Assembly: GCA_019359325.1 (NCBI GenBank)
Contig: JAHHHN010000005.1
Coordinates: 1-64,000 of the forward strand
Origin: Mojavia pulchra JT2-VF2
GTDB lineage: Bacteria > Cyanobacteriota > Cyanobacteriia > Cyanobacteriales > Nostocaceae
Length of the DNA stretch: 64,000 nucleotides
Direction: 5' to 3'
The notes beneath the pieces are model-generated. The model saw nothing but the letters and a program-made list of their open reading frames with translations, did not search any database and was not told where the DNA came from. A program made the position numbers and the translations under genes. Below are positions 18,617-27,234 of the stretch, piece by piece (the first letter of the stretch is position 1; every line of letters begins with the position of its first letter).

Positions 18617-19708
18617 TTACTGTTTAGCAAGTAACTGTAAGACGTAGCTTTCCAATTCTATGGCACGATGGGCAGCAGTATGAGATGTTAGAACACGCTG
18701 ACGGGCGCGATCGCCTATAGCAATGCGTTCGGTTTCTGATATTTCTTGTAAATAGCGCAGAGTATCTTTAGCTGTATAAGAGACAAGAATTTCTGTACCA
18801 AACTTAAAAAATGTATCCAGTCCTTCCCAATAATCACTAATAATCGGTGTACCACAAGCAGCAGCTTCAAATAAACGCACACTAGGCGAGTAACCTGCTT
18901 GCACCATATCAGTACGAGTTATGTTGAGGGTATATCTTTGAGCATTATAAAATTCTCGATGCTTTGCAGGCGGTAAATGTTCAATCCGCTCAATATTTGC
19001 AGGCCATTGAATATCATTAGGATACTGGGGCCCAGCTACAACCATGCGTCCTTGTTGCCAATAACGCGCAGGTTCTAGTAATAACTTTTCTAGTATAGGT
19101 TGGCGATCGCTACTATAAGTACCCATATAACCTAAGTCCCATTTCTGGGTGTGAGATTCTGGATAATATAAAGCCGGATCAAAAGAGCAATATAATGGTC
19201 TTGCCATTGGCGATCCATACTGCTGCTCAATACGCCCAAGAATTGGCCCACCTGTAAAAGATAAGTACAACTGATAGCGAGGGATTAAATCAAAAGAGAG
19301 ATATTCTGTATCCCCACGCGATAATTTTGCCAAAGTCACAGGCGTATCAATATCGTAAAAAGCCGTTGCACCTTTAGTCATACTCGTTATCCATTCCCCA
19401 ACAGCAACGCCTTCGGGTACATAAGAACCGACAATTACTAAATCTGCCGTTTGTATTTCCTTAGTAAATCGTTCTTTGAGGTCTTGCAGATTACTATATA
19501 ACTCAGTTTGCCCATAGGGAGGACAAGGTAAATCGCGGTTTGCTGCATACCAGGGAACATCTCTTTCCAAAAATAATACCCGATGCCCACGCGCACAAAG
19601 TTCACGCATTAGTCCACGATATGTAGTTGCGTGTCCATTACCCCAAGAAGAAGTAATTGATAATCCGAGAATGACGATATTAAAGGAATACTCAAGAGAG
19701 CTTTTCAT
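18617..19708 (-). CDS. CgeB-like glycosyltransferase (1 of 3)
   Basis: 363 residues, GT-B fold of the CgeB/spore-maturation glycosyltransferase type. Its N-terminal domain starts NIVILGLSITSSWGNGHATT and continues RGHRVLFLERDVPWY. The C-terminal nucleotide-sugar domain has SVRLFEAAACGTPIISDYWE followed by GTEILV, the conserved CgeB signature. It ends with a helix in RARQRVLTSHTAAHRAIELE, a motif shared by all three CgeB-like proteins here. It is the 3'-most gene of the minus-strand glycan cluster. Donor and acceptor are unknown. Confidence 0.85.
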   Translation of the reverse strand: MKSSLEYSFNIVILGLSITSSWGNGHATTYRGLMRELCARGHRVLFLERDVPWYAANRDLPCPPYGQTELYSNLQDLKERFTKEIQTADLVIVGSYVPEGVAVGEWITSMTKGATAFYDIDTPVTLAKLSRGDTEYLSFDLIPRYQLYLSFTGGPILGRIEQQYGSPMARPLYCSFDPALYYPESHTQKWDLGYMGTYSSDRQPILEKLLLEPARYWQQGRMVVAGPQYPNDIQWPANIERIEHLPPAKHREFYNAQRYTLNITRTDMVQAGYSPSVRLFEAAACGTPIISDYWEGLDTFFKFGTEILVSYTAKDTLRYLQEISETERIAIGDRARQRVLTSHTAAHRAIELESYVLQLLAKQ

Positions 19709-19812
19709 CGTTTATTGTGACTTAAATACTCTTGCAAAAATTAGTTTTTACCTTCGCGTACCTTTGCGTTTACCTCTGCGTTCTTTGCGTTAAAAAATTT
19801 GATATTGACGAA

Positions 19813-20901
19813 CTAAAGATAAACAGGCGAGCGCACTGCACCTAATAAAACCTCTAATTGTGCGGCACGATGAGCATAAGTATGTTCTGCTAAAACACGC
19901 TGACGTGCTGCTGTACCGATGGAACGGGCGTGTTCTGGTGAAAGCGATCGCAATTTTTCTGCAACTTCCTCACCATTTTGAGCTACCAAAATTTCCTTTT
20001 CAGGCTCTAAAAATTGTTCAATACCTTCCCATTTATCTGTTATCAAACAAGCACCAGCACCCGCCGCTTCAAATACCCGCGTTGCTGGAGAAAAACCATA
20101 ACGCGCCATACTTTCTCTACTAATATTTAATACAGCTAGAGGAGTACAATTAAATGCGTTGTGGTCAGCAGTATAAACATGACTGAGATAGCGTACATTT
20201 GCTGGTAAAGATTTATCACCCCAACCGTTTCCACCTAAAATAAATTCTTTATCTGGAAGTGCAGCAGCAGCTTGTAAGAAAAACTCTTCTACCCGCGCCT
20301 CTCTATCTGGTAAACGATTACCTAAAAAACCTAAATCAGCCCTGAATTTGGGATCTGGTATAACCCGATGGTGCGTAGATGGATCGAGTGCGTTATATAT
20401 TGGGACACAAATTTTTGCGCCTAGTGCCTCATAAGCTTTGACTACTGGATCGCCACCACCATAAGTTAAAACTAAATCGTAGCGAGGAATTAAAGGTAAA
20501 AAGGGATCGCTAGGATCGGCTTGTACTCTATCGAGTGTTGCGGGTGCATCTACATCCCAAAAAGCTACTAAAGTAGTAGATGATTGTAAGTCTAAAACTG
20601 CTTGTTCTAACCAAGTATCAAATACCCCAACTCCACTAGCTTTTACTACTAAATCTGCACATGCGGCTTGTTTTAATGCTGAAGATACGCCTGCTTCATC
20701 TGCTGAATAAACAACAACTTTAGCCCAATCTGGATCGGGGATGTCTCGATGTTGTTGTCGTTCATAAGCATCTGGTTCATAAAAGGTTACATGATGTCCG
20801 CGATCGTGTAAGGCGCGAATAATGCCTCGGTAATATGTTGCTGCTCCATTCCAGTAGGCGGATACGAGGCTAGAACCAAAAAAAGCGATGTTAAGATTCA
20901 T
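19813..20901 (-). CDS. CgeB-like glycosyltransferase (2 of 3)
   Basis: 362 residues, the same family and organisation as the protein at 18617-19708. It opens LNIAFFGSSLVSAYWNGAAT with RGHHVTFYEPDAYERQQHRD, and has the signature SPATRVFEAAGAGACLITDK with WEGIEQFLEPEKEILVA. The terminal RQRVLAEHTYAHRAAQLE repeats the family tail. It is separated by about 100 bp from the previous gene and by a 111-bp MITE from the next. The three CgeB-like genes are probably ancient paralogues adding successive sugars to one glycan; this is inferred from arrangement only. Confidence 0.85.
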   Translation of the reverse strand: MNLNIAFFGSSLVSAYWNGAATYYRGIIRALHDRGHHVTFYEPDAYERQQHRDIPDPDWAKVVVYSADEAGVSSALKQAACADLVVKASGVGVFDTWLEQAVLDLQSSTTLVAFWDVDAPATLDRVQADPSDPFLPLIPRYDLVLTYGGGDPVVKAYEALGAKICVPIYNALDPSTHHRVIPDPKFRADLGFLGNRLPDREARVEEFFLQAAAALPDKEFILGGNGWGDKSLPANVRYLSHVYTADHNAFNCTPLAVLNISRESMARYGFSPATRVFEAAGAGACLITDKWEGIEQFLEPEKEILVAQNGEEVAEKLRSLSPEHARSIGTAARQRVLAEHTYAHRAAQLEVLLGAVRSPVYL

Positions 20902-20946
20902 AATTGTAAATTTAACCGCAGATAAACGCAGATGTAATCAAGATTT

Positions 20947-21057
20947 GGCGTTGCTGAGAGGAAATATGAATTTGAATCACGCAGAGGCGCAGAGTCGCAG
21001 AGAGTAAGAGTTGAAAAGAGTTGATTTTTGCATTTCATATTCAAATTCAGCAACGCC
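20947..21057. mobile_element. 111-bp MITE with 8-bp target duplication
   Basis: Terminal inverted repeats GGCGTTGCTGA (20947-20957) and TCAGCAACGCC (21047-21057) are perfect over 11 bp, with further partial symmetry (GAAATATGAATTTGAA against TTTCATATTCAAATTC) inside. The element is flanked by exact direct repeats CAAGATTT at 20939-20946 and 21058-21065, an 8-bp target-site duplication. It is too short to encode a transposase. The inside carries the frequent motif CGCAGAGGCGCAGAGTCGCAG. It lies between two glycosyltransferase genes without disrupting either. Confidence 0.85.
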
Positions 21058-21085
21058 CAAGATTTTATTGACTCATGTAAGAAGT

Positions 21086-22180
21086 TTAAAGATTTAGGCT
21101 GCTACAGATGTTTAGTAATTCGTCTACCCGATGGCTACAAGTATGGCGAGATTGAATTGTATGTAGTCCATTTGTGACAAGTTCCTGTGCTATTGTTGGG
21201 GTTGTTAATACTTCTTTGAGATAGTGTTGCATTTCCTCTCCTGTATGAGCAACTAGAAAATCTTTGCCTGGATTAAATAATTGTTCTATATCTTGCCAAG
21301 GTGCAGAAATTAATGGGATACCACAAGCAAGTGCTTCAAATGGTCGAATTGTGGGAATACCTGGAAGGGTAGCTGCATAAGGACGACGGGGTACGTGGAC
21401 GGTAACGCGGAAGCGGCTAAATACTTCTGGTACTTTGTAGTTGGGCAACCAGCCGCCGTATTCAATACCTGCATCTTTAAGTGCTTGTAGTGCTGAGTCT
21501 GGATAACGCACGCCATATATACGTGCTTTCAATCCTAATTTTTTAACTGGTTGGATCAGAAATTCGTGTAATTCGGCTGTACGTTCTTCATCGCCCCAGT
21601 TACCAATCCAGACTAAATCGCCTTCTGGTTCTTGTTGTGTATTTACTGGATGAAACACTCGTGTATCTGCGGCTTCATGCCAAGTCCAAGCTTGTTTTGC
21701 CCAACCACGCGCTAGATAAATATCGCGGACAACGCCTCCAAATGCGAGAACTCCATCATAATTACTTAGGTCATAAGCTGCCATGCTATCTGGTGCTGTG
21801 GCAGAGCGATGGTGGGTATCGTGGAAAAATAGTTTATATTTATCTGAATGCTGACGATGTTTGCCAATTTGTTGTACAAGCTGGTGGTCGTTCCACTCAT
21901 GCACTAAAACTAAGTCGGCTTCAGCTAAAGCTGTATCTAAATTTAAGGTTTCTAAGTCGTAGCGAATGCTGTTCAGTTGCGGGTAGGTGGAATGGAATTG
22001 CGTAAGCGCATTTTCCCCGTGTTCTGCTATTAAATTCTGTAGACTCCAAGCTTCTCTGGGTTCGTAAACTCTTACTTGATGTCTGCGTGAGATCAATTCT
22101 GTTGTAATGCCGCGAAGAAAGTGGGCATTGCCGTGATTCCAATCGGATAAGAGTGAGTGGCAAAAAATTACGATTTGCAT
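21086..22180 (-). CDS. CgeB-like glycosyltransferase (3 of 3)
   Basis: 364 residues. The N-terminal half opens QIVIFCHSLLSDWNHGNAHF followed by LRGITTELISRRHQVRVYEP; the C-terminal half has TIRPFEALACGIPLISAPWQ and DIEQLFNPGKDFLVAHTGEE, the CgeB donor-binding signature. It includes HVPRRPYAATLPGIP before the signature, a feature found in the CgeB branch annotated as glycosyltransferases of exported or capsule-like polysaccharides. It ends with the SRHTCSHRVDELL helix that parallels the other two CgeB-like genes. It is the most upstream of the three in transcription order. Confidence 0.85.
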   Translation of the reverse strand: MQIVIFCHSLLSDWNHGNAHFLRGITTELISRRHQVRVYEPREAWSLQNLIAEHGENALTQFHSTYPQLNSIRYDLETLNLDTALAEADLVLVHEWNDHQLVQQIGKHRQHSDKYKLFFHDTHHRSATAPDSMAAYDLSNYDGVLAFGGVVRDIYLARGWAKQAWTWHEAADTRVFHPVNTQQEPEGDLVWIGNWGDEERTAELHEFLIQPVKKLGLKARIYGVRYPDSALQALKDAGIEYGGWLPNYKVPEVFSRFRVTVHVPRRPYAATLPGIPTIRPFEALACGIPLISAPWQDIEQLFNPGKDFLVAHTGEEMQHYLKEVLTTPTIAQELVTNGLHTIQSRHTCSHRVDELLNICSSLNL

Positions 22181-22485
22181 AGGATTTTAATAACCGCCAA
22201 GACGCCAAGAGCGCCAAGAAAGACAAGAAAGAGTAGATATGCGTAATTCCTGTAGTTATTCTTTTAAACCACATCTATTTTGAGAACCATAGTTTTAAAA
22301 GTAGTGGGAGCATCTTGCTCCCTGGTGGTAGTAGCGGGCTAGAGAGCCATCACTACTCCAGGTTTCAAAATGGACGAGGTTTAACATTAAATGTTAGTTA
22401 ATCAATTTAGTTCCTCATAGAAATAATCAAATTCTTCATCTGCGTACATCTGTGTCCTAAAAAATTCATAATTGTTGCGCTCAAC
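22181..22485. other. Intergenic gap in the glycan cluster
   Basis: It contains a short hairpin GGGAG-CATCTTG-CTCCC at 22306-22322, typical of dispersed cyanobacterial repeats, and fragments of the motif acgccaagagcgccaag. No gene was seen. The gap is long enough to hold a promoter for the three CgeB-like genes. Confidence 0.4.
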
Positions 22486-23586
22486 TTAATACAATACATT
22501 TGTCATCTGCTGTAAAAGGTTACTGTAAGCGGATAAATACTTTGCTGCCATGCTTTGGGAAGTAAATTTTAAGGCGCGATCGCTAGCTTTTTGTGCTAAA
22601 TTTTGACGATACACTGCATTCGCAATTAAAAAGTTTAAAGCTGCTTGCAAAGCTTCTAAATCATCTGGATGCACAAAAATTGCTGCATCTTGCCAATTTT
22701 CTCGTAGGCTTGGAATATCACCTAACACTAAGGCACATCCAGCTAAACCTGCTTCTAATACAGATAAACCAAACGGTTCATAGCGAGCAGGTAATGCATA
22801 AATAGCTGCCTTTGTCAACCAAGGAGCTAATTCTTGCGGAGACAAACGACCTAACAAATTAACCTGTGTAGTTGTGATATTTCCACCTTGCGGATGCTGG
22901 GTATCTCCCGCAACATAAATGGGACAATTCAGCTGTGGTGCAATTTTTTCTAGTGCTGCTACATTTTTAGCTTCATCCCACAAGCGCCCTACACTGAGGA
23001 CAAATGCTGACTTTTCTCCTGGTATAAATAGCTTGTTATCTCGACCATTGAGAATTACTTGACTATTAGTAATCACACCATAATGTTGATTAAGTGCAGT
23101 CAGCATTGCTTTTGAAGGTGCTACCACCAAATCCGCAGCTTGCAAACCTTGTATTACTGCATGACGGTAGAGTTCCCATTCACTAGGTGCTGCTTCTCCT
23201 TTGACTGCTTGCCACCAAGATAAAACACAAGAATGAGCTACGATTAACTTAGGTGTTTTCCAGGGCAAGGATGCGTGAGCATAACCATTGAGATGCACAA
23301 TATCAGGATGTAATTGTGCCTCAAGTTGTAATAACCACTCACCCGCTTGCTGGACATCCTGCCAAGGATTGGGCATCCATTCTAGTTTAAAGTTGCTTTC
23401 AAATAAGGTCAGGTTGGTAATTTGTTTTACCTCGTGACGCTGTTCGCTAGTTAACGGTGCGCCCATTGTTGCGATCGCAACTTCTACACCATATTCTCCC
23501 AAAGCTTTTGTCAGTTCAAGTGCGTATGTCCAAACACCGCCGATAGTATCAGCAGTCATTAAAATACGTTGAGGTTTATTCTTCAC
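22486..23586 (-). CDS. Glycosyltransferase family 4 protein
   Basis: 366 residues of GT-B fold, GT4 type. The N-terminal domain opens RILMTADTIGGVWTYALELT (the glycine-rich acceptor loop), and the C-terminal domain has the nucleotide-sugar region ILNGRDNKLFIPGEKSAFVL and then YALPARYEPFGLSVLEAGLA (the E-x7-E motif of GT4 enzymes). The start is a GTG at 23586 preceded by GGTGAGGA, and it lies only 3 bp after the radical SAM stop, so the two genes are translationally coupled. It acts in the cytoplasm on a nucleotide-sugar donor; substrates are unknown. Confidence 0.88.
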   Translation of the reverse strand: MKNKPQRILMTADTIGGVWTYALELTKALGEYGVEVAIATMGAPLTSEQRHEVKQITNLTLFESNFKLEWMPNPWQDVQQAGEWLLQLEAQLHPDIVHLNGYAHASLPWKTPKLIVAHSCVLSWWQAVKGEAAPSEWELYRHAVIQGLQAADLVVAPSKAMLTALNQHYGVITNSQVILNGRDNKLFIPGEKSAFVLSVGRLWDEAKNVAALEKIAPQLNCPIYVAGDTQHPQGGNITTTQVNLLGRLSPQELAPWLTKAAIYALPARYEPFGLSVLEAGLAGCALVLGDIPSLRENWQDAAIFVHPDDLEALQAALNFLIANAVYRQNLAQKASDRALKFTSQSMAAKYLSAYSNLLQQMTNVLY

Positions 23587-23589
23587 TCC

Positions 23590-24882
23590 TCACCTCTTGC
23601 TAATTTCTAACTCGCTTAAAGGTACAGGTTGCTGTTCTTGAATATCACTAAACTGGGCGTAAACTTCTAAATAGTGAGCGTGGGCGCGTTCCCAAGCATG
23701 GTCATCTGGAAAACCCCATTTTTTTGTGTATTCTGGCGAACCAGGATAAATAAACAAAGGTACAGGTTTATTTGCCCAAACTCCAAATTTTTGCAAATAT
23801 TCTCGCCACTGTTCAATTGCTTCTGGTGCGTCTACTTTTGATTCCAATAAGTTCGCTTGGACAAATGGTACTCGCTGCTTGGCATAGATTAAGCGATCGC
23901 TTAATTGTTGAGTTGATAACTTACAATTTTTATCGAGTAGTTGACGACCTTCTGCTGTAATACTTTCTACTCCTGCTTCAATAGAAACACAACCTGCTGC
24001 ACCTAAAAGGTCTAACATTTCTTGATTCCACAAATCAATGCGCGTTTGAATGCCAAACTTAATTGGACGTTCTACTAAAGCTTTTAATAACTCCTTATTC
24101 GGCAGAAAAATCTCATCAATAAAATAGATATACTCAACACCTTGACCTATAAATCCATCTAATTCTTCTAAAATTACAGATAAAGGACGCTTGCGGTAGT
24201 TATTGCGAAAATTTTCTTTAGCGCAGAAAGAACAGTGATAAGGACAACCGCGAGAAACTTCCATTTCTGCGCCTAACCCTGTTGGCACAACATCAAAACG
24301 ATGATGGTGATGGTGGTGTTTTTTAACTAACTCATCAGCCCAATGTAACGCAGGTAGGCTTGTCATATCACCAACATGGGGACTACCTTGAATGCGTGGC
24401 GTATCACCATCCCAATAACAAATAGCAGAAATTTCTTGCCACTGTTTTTTTGTTTTCTGGGCAAATTGCGGCAATATTTCCTCACACTCACCCATAATTA
24501 CTACATCCACACCTAGTTTTTTTAACGCAGCTTTAGGTGTGGTGGAACCATGAGGGCCAACTGCTATCCAAATACCACCAATTTCATGCAAATAATTTAC
24601 TACTATTTGAGGGACACGCACCTCCGGTGGCGCACATCGCCAGAATAAATAACTAGGTGCAGTAGTAATTACAGAAAAATCTGGTTGAAAGTTAGTAACC
24701 CGCGTTTTTATCTCTTCTAAAGATAGTTGTTCCAGTTGTCCATCTACTAGCAATACCTCATGCCCTGCTTGCTCTAATAAAGCTTTGGCATAACCATACT
24801 CTAGTGGTAAATGAGGCTCACGACAACCGAAATAAATACTGCCATCAAAAGCCCAGTTAGGATTAATCAGTGCATATTTCAT
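23590..24882 (-). CDS. B12-binding domain radical SAM protein (resembles TIGR04295 family)
   Basis: 430 residues from the ATG at 24882 (MKYALINPNWAFDGSIYFGC). I prefer this to the rare ATT that would add seven residues. The N-terminal ~140 residues are a cobalamin-binding-like fold (LEYGYAKALLEQAGHEVLLV), followed by a radical SAM core with the 4Fe-4S motif CPYHCSFC at Cys213, Cys217 and Cys220. The overall sequence resembles the B12-binding/radical SAM family described for the rhizobial twelve-gene glycan cassette (TIGR04295, recalled from memory and not checked). A natural run of six histidines (189-194) lies just before the SAM core. It may perform radical methylation or rearrangement of a sugar or lipid carrier; the reaction is unknown. 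Confidence 0.8.
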   Translation of the reverse strand: MKYALINPNWAFDGSIYFGCREPHLPLEYGYAKALLEQAGHEVLLVDGQLEQLSLEEIKTRVTNFQPDFSVITTAPSYLFWRCAPPEVRVPQIVVNYLHEIGGIWIAVGPHGSTTPKAALKKLGVDVVIMGECEEILPQFAQKTKKQWQEISAICYWDGDTPRIQGSPHVGDMTSLPALHWADELVKKHHHHHHRFDVVPTGLGAEMEVSRGCPYHCSFCAKENFRNNYRKRPLSVILEELDGFIGQGVEYIYFIDEIFLPNKELLKALVERPIKFGIQTRIDLWNQEMLDLLGAAGCVSIEAGVESITAEGRQLLDKNCKLSTQQLSDRLIYAKQRVPFVQANLLESKVDAPEAIEQWREYLQKFGVWANKPVPLFIYPGSPEYTKKWGFPDDHAWERAHAHYLEVYAQFSDIQEQQPVPLSELEISKR

Positions 24883-25062
24883 AAGATATTTGGTAAAAAT
24901 CAATTATTTTTATGTGTTTATCTGTGTAATACCAATTCTTTATAAACTTGCATTAAATAACTATCTCTCTCTTTCTTTGCGTTCTTTGCGTCCTTTGCGG
25001 TTCGTTTCATAAAAATTAAATGCATCTTTACAGAGAATCAGTACAAGACTTATCCCAAAAAT

Positions 25063-27135
25063 CTATACACTTATCCTCCCAACTACGAGTGGTGCAGATA
25101 TTAAACCCCGCGACTTCAATAACCATTGATAAAGTTGCTGCACACCTTGACGAACATTTACTTGCGGTTTCCAACCAGTAGCCGCCGTGAATTTACTTGT
25201 ATCAGAAACGTAATAACGTTGATCTCCTGGTCGCCAACAATCAAATTTTACATTTGGTCTATTGCCTTGAATTTTCCCAATTAAATCAATTAATTCTAAT
25301 AAACTAATAGTATTAGCTGCACCGCCGCCAATATTAAAAGCTTGACCAGATAGTTTGTGAATACAATTTTGGGCTAGTAAAAATGCGTCAACTAAATCTT
25401 CTACAAACAACACATCTCGTACTTGCATTCCATCTCCGTATAAGCAAATAGGTTGCCCTTCAATAGCACTAATTAAAAAATGTGCTACCCATCCTTGATC
25501 CTCAGTACCAAATTGGTGAGGGCCGTAAATACAACTCATGCGAAAAACTACAGTTGATAAACCAAAGGTGTGAGCGTAGTCCAGCACATATTGATCTGCT
25601 GCACCTTTAGAACAACCGTAGGGACTATGAAATGCTAAACTACGCCCTTCGCTAATACCACTATTACGAATTAATTCATCTACTGGTTGATAACGTTTAC
25701 TATTAAGTTGCAATTTAATATCTTGTAAATCTCCATAAACTTTATTCGTCGATGTAAATACTAAAGGCGGTGGATTTTCCATATTCCGCATTGCTTCGAG
25801 TAAATTCAAAGTGCCACGAATATTTACCTCGAAGTCATGTATGGGATTTTTTAAGCTTGTAGTTACCGCTACTTGTGCAGATAAATGAAAAATTTGCTCG
25901 GCACATTGAACAGCTTCAGTAATCGCATAGGAATCTCGAATATCTGCAATTTGAATCTGTACGCGATCGCCATGTACTTCGCGCAACCAACGCAAGTTTG
26001 CCTCTACACCCGGACGGGAAAGATTATCAAATATTAATACAGTCCGCCCCGAACTTAACAAACGATGCGCTAAGTTAGTACCAATAAATCCAGCCCCACC
26101 TGTAATTAATACAGGTCGTTGTTCATGGCATTCTATTGGTGCAGGTTTACCTAGTTCTAAAGCGTTACGTACTGCATCTAAACCAGAATCAGCCCACAAA
26201 CGGTATAACAACTTGGGCGAACCGTCTGCCCGTTTTAAACCCATGTGATAATGTCTCACATCACAATACAAACCATCTTGTGTAGGCTGATCGGGTTGTA
26301 AATCGTATCCTGCATACCAGTAAACTCGTTTTACAGGCGCAGCGATCGCACTTATAAAAGCTTCTAGTTGTGCGTGTTCATCATGCTTCCAAGTAGAAAA
26401 ACCTGTCTCAGTAATCCACACTTGGGCATCCGCATTAAATTGAGCTAGTACCTCTTGCACTTGCTCAACCTTTACCGCCCATTCTTCCCAATCAAACTCC
26501 CAAGTTCCAGGGAAACCATGTATACCAACGGCATCAATATAAGCTAATACACCTTTTTGGCCTATCCGTCGCAACCAGTTAGCATCAGAAGGAGCCATAC
26601 CAGCAAGTACAGTTTTTTTTCCTCGTTGCTGACTCCAATAAGCCGCCGCGCCGATCATTTCTGCAAAGATGTTCCATTCTGGATCGAGTCGCCAATCCCA
26701 ATCATTTAAATTATTCGGCTCATTCCACAATTCTACCCATTCAAAGTATTTGCCAAACTTAGTAATCATTAAATCTAAAAAATCGGCAAAATCTTTTGGT
26801 TGACGTGGTGGTGCAGATGTCTTCGGCTCAATGCCTAAAGATGGGGGCGTATAATGAAAACAAGGCAGAATATTTACCGATTGAGCTAGTTTAGGAAATA
26901 ACCAAGCGTACCATTCTTGCCCTTGTGATGTATGCCAATCAGCCCAAGAAAACCCTGTACGTAACTGGGTTACGCCCAATCTTTTCAAATCAGCTAATAA
27001 CCAATCAACTCGCTCATATTCCCCTGGACGAAACCACTCTAGTACACCCAAAACCGGATTATTTGCTGTTGATGCAGATGCCATTTTTCCTTCAGTATTT
27101 AACGTTGAAATATTTGATTTCAACTTTGTCACCAT
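25063..27135 (-). CDS. Fusion of glycosidase-like domain and NAD-dependent sugar epimerase
   Basis: 690 residues in two halves. Residues ~25-330 form a TIM-barrel glycoside hydrolase-like domain (clan GH-A, xylosidase-like): the acid/base Glu139 lies in LWNEPNN and the nucleophile candidate Glu243 in WITETGF. Residues ~340-680 form a short-chain nucleotide-sugar epimerase/dehydratase with the Rossmann motif GGAGFIG at 346-352, the FTSTNKVYGD segment and YGCSKGAADQY (catalytic Tyr and Lys), closest in wording to CDP-paratose 2-epimerase-like enzymes. No stop or frameshift separates the halves. Met18 is an alternative start. It belongs to the glycan cluster. Confidence 0.85.
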   Translation of the reverse strand: MVTKLKSNISTLNTEGKMASASTANNPVLGVLEWFRPGEYERVDWLLADLKRLGVTQLRTGFSWADWHTSQGQEWYAWLFPKLAQSVNILPCFHYTPPSLGIEPKTSAPPRQPKDFADFLDLMITKFGKYFEWVELWNEPNNLNDWDWRLDPEWNIFAEMIGAAAYWSQQRGKKTVLAGMAPSDANWLRRIGQKGVLAYIDAVGIHGFPGTWEFDWEEWAVKVEQVQEVLAQFNADAQVWITETGFSTWKHDEHAQLEAFISAIAAPVKRVYWYAGYDLQPDQPTQDGLYCDVRHYHMGLKRADGSPKLLYRLWADSGLDAVRNALELGKPAPIECHEQRPVLITGGAGFIGTNLAHRLLSSGRTVLIFDNLSRPGVEANLRWLREVHGDRVQIQIADIRDSYAITEAVQCAEQIFHLSAQVAVTTSLKNPIHDFEVNIRGTLNLLEAMRNMENPPPLVFTSTNKVYGDLQDIKLQLNSKRYQPVDELIRNSGISEGRSLAFHSPYGCSKGAADQYVLDYAHTFGLSTVVFRMSCIYGPHQFGTEDQGWVAHFLISAIEGQPICLYGDGMQVRDVLFVEDLVDAFLLAQNCIHKLSGQAFNIGGGAANTISLLELIDLIGKIQGNRPNVKFDCWRPGDQRYYVSDTSKFTAATGWKPQVNVRQGVQQLYQWLLKSRGLISAPLVVGRISV

Positions 27136-27234
27136 AGAAATTATTCCTTTGTTGTTCTCTGAAGCGTCTTTGTTTAATGATTCAGACGCAAAGACAGCAG
27201 ATAAACGCAGATATTTTTGAGAGTGTTAATTTAC

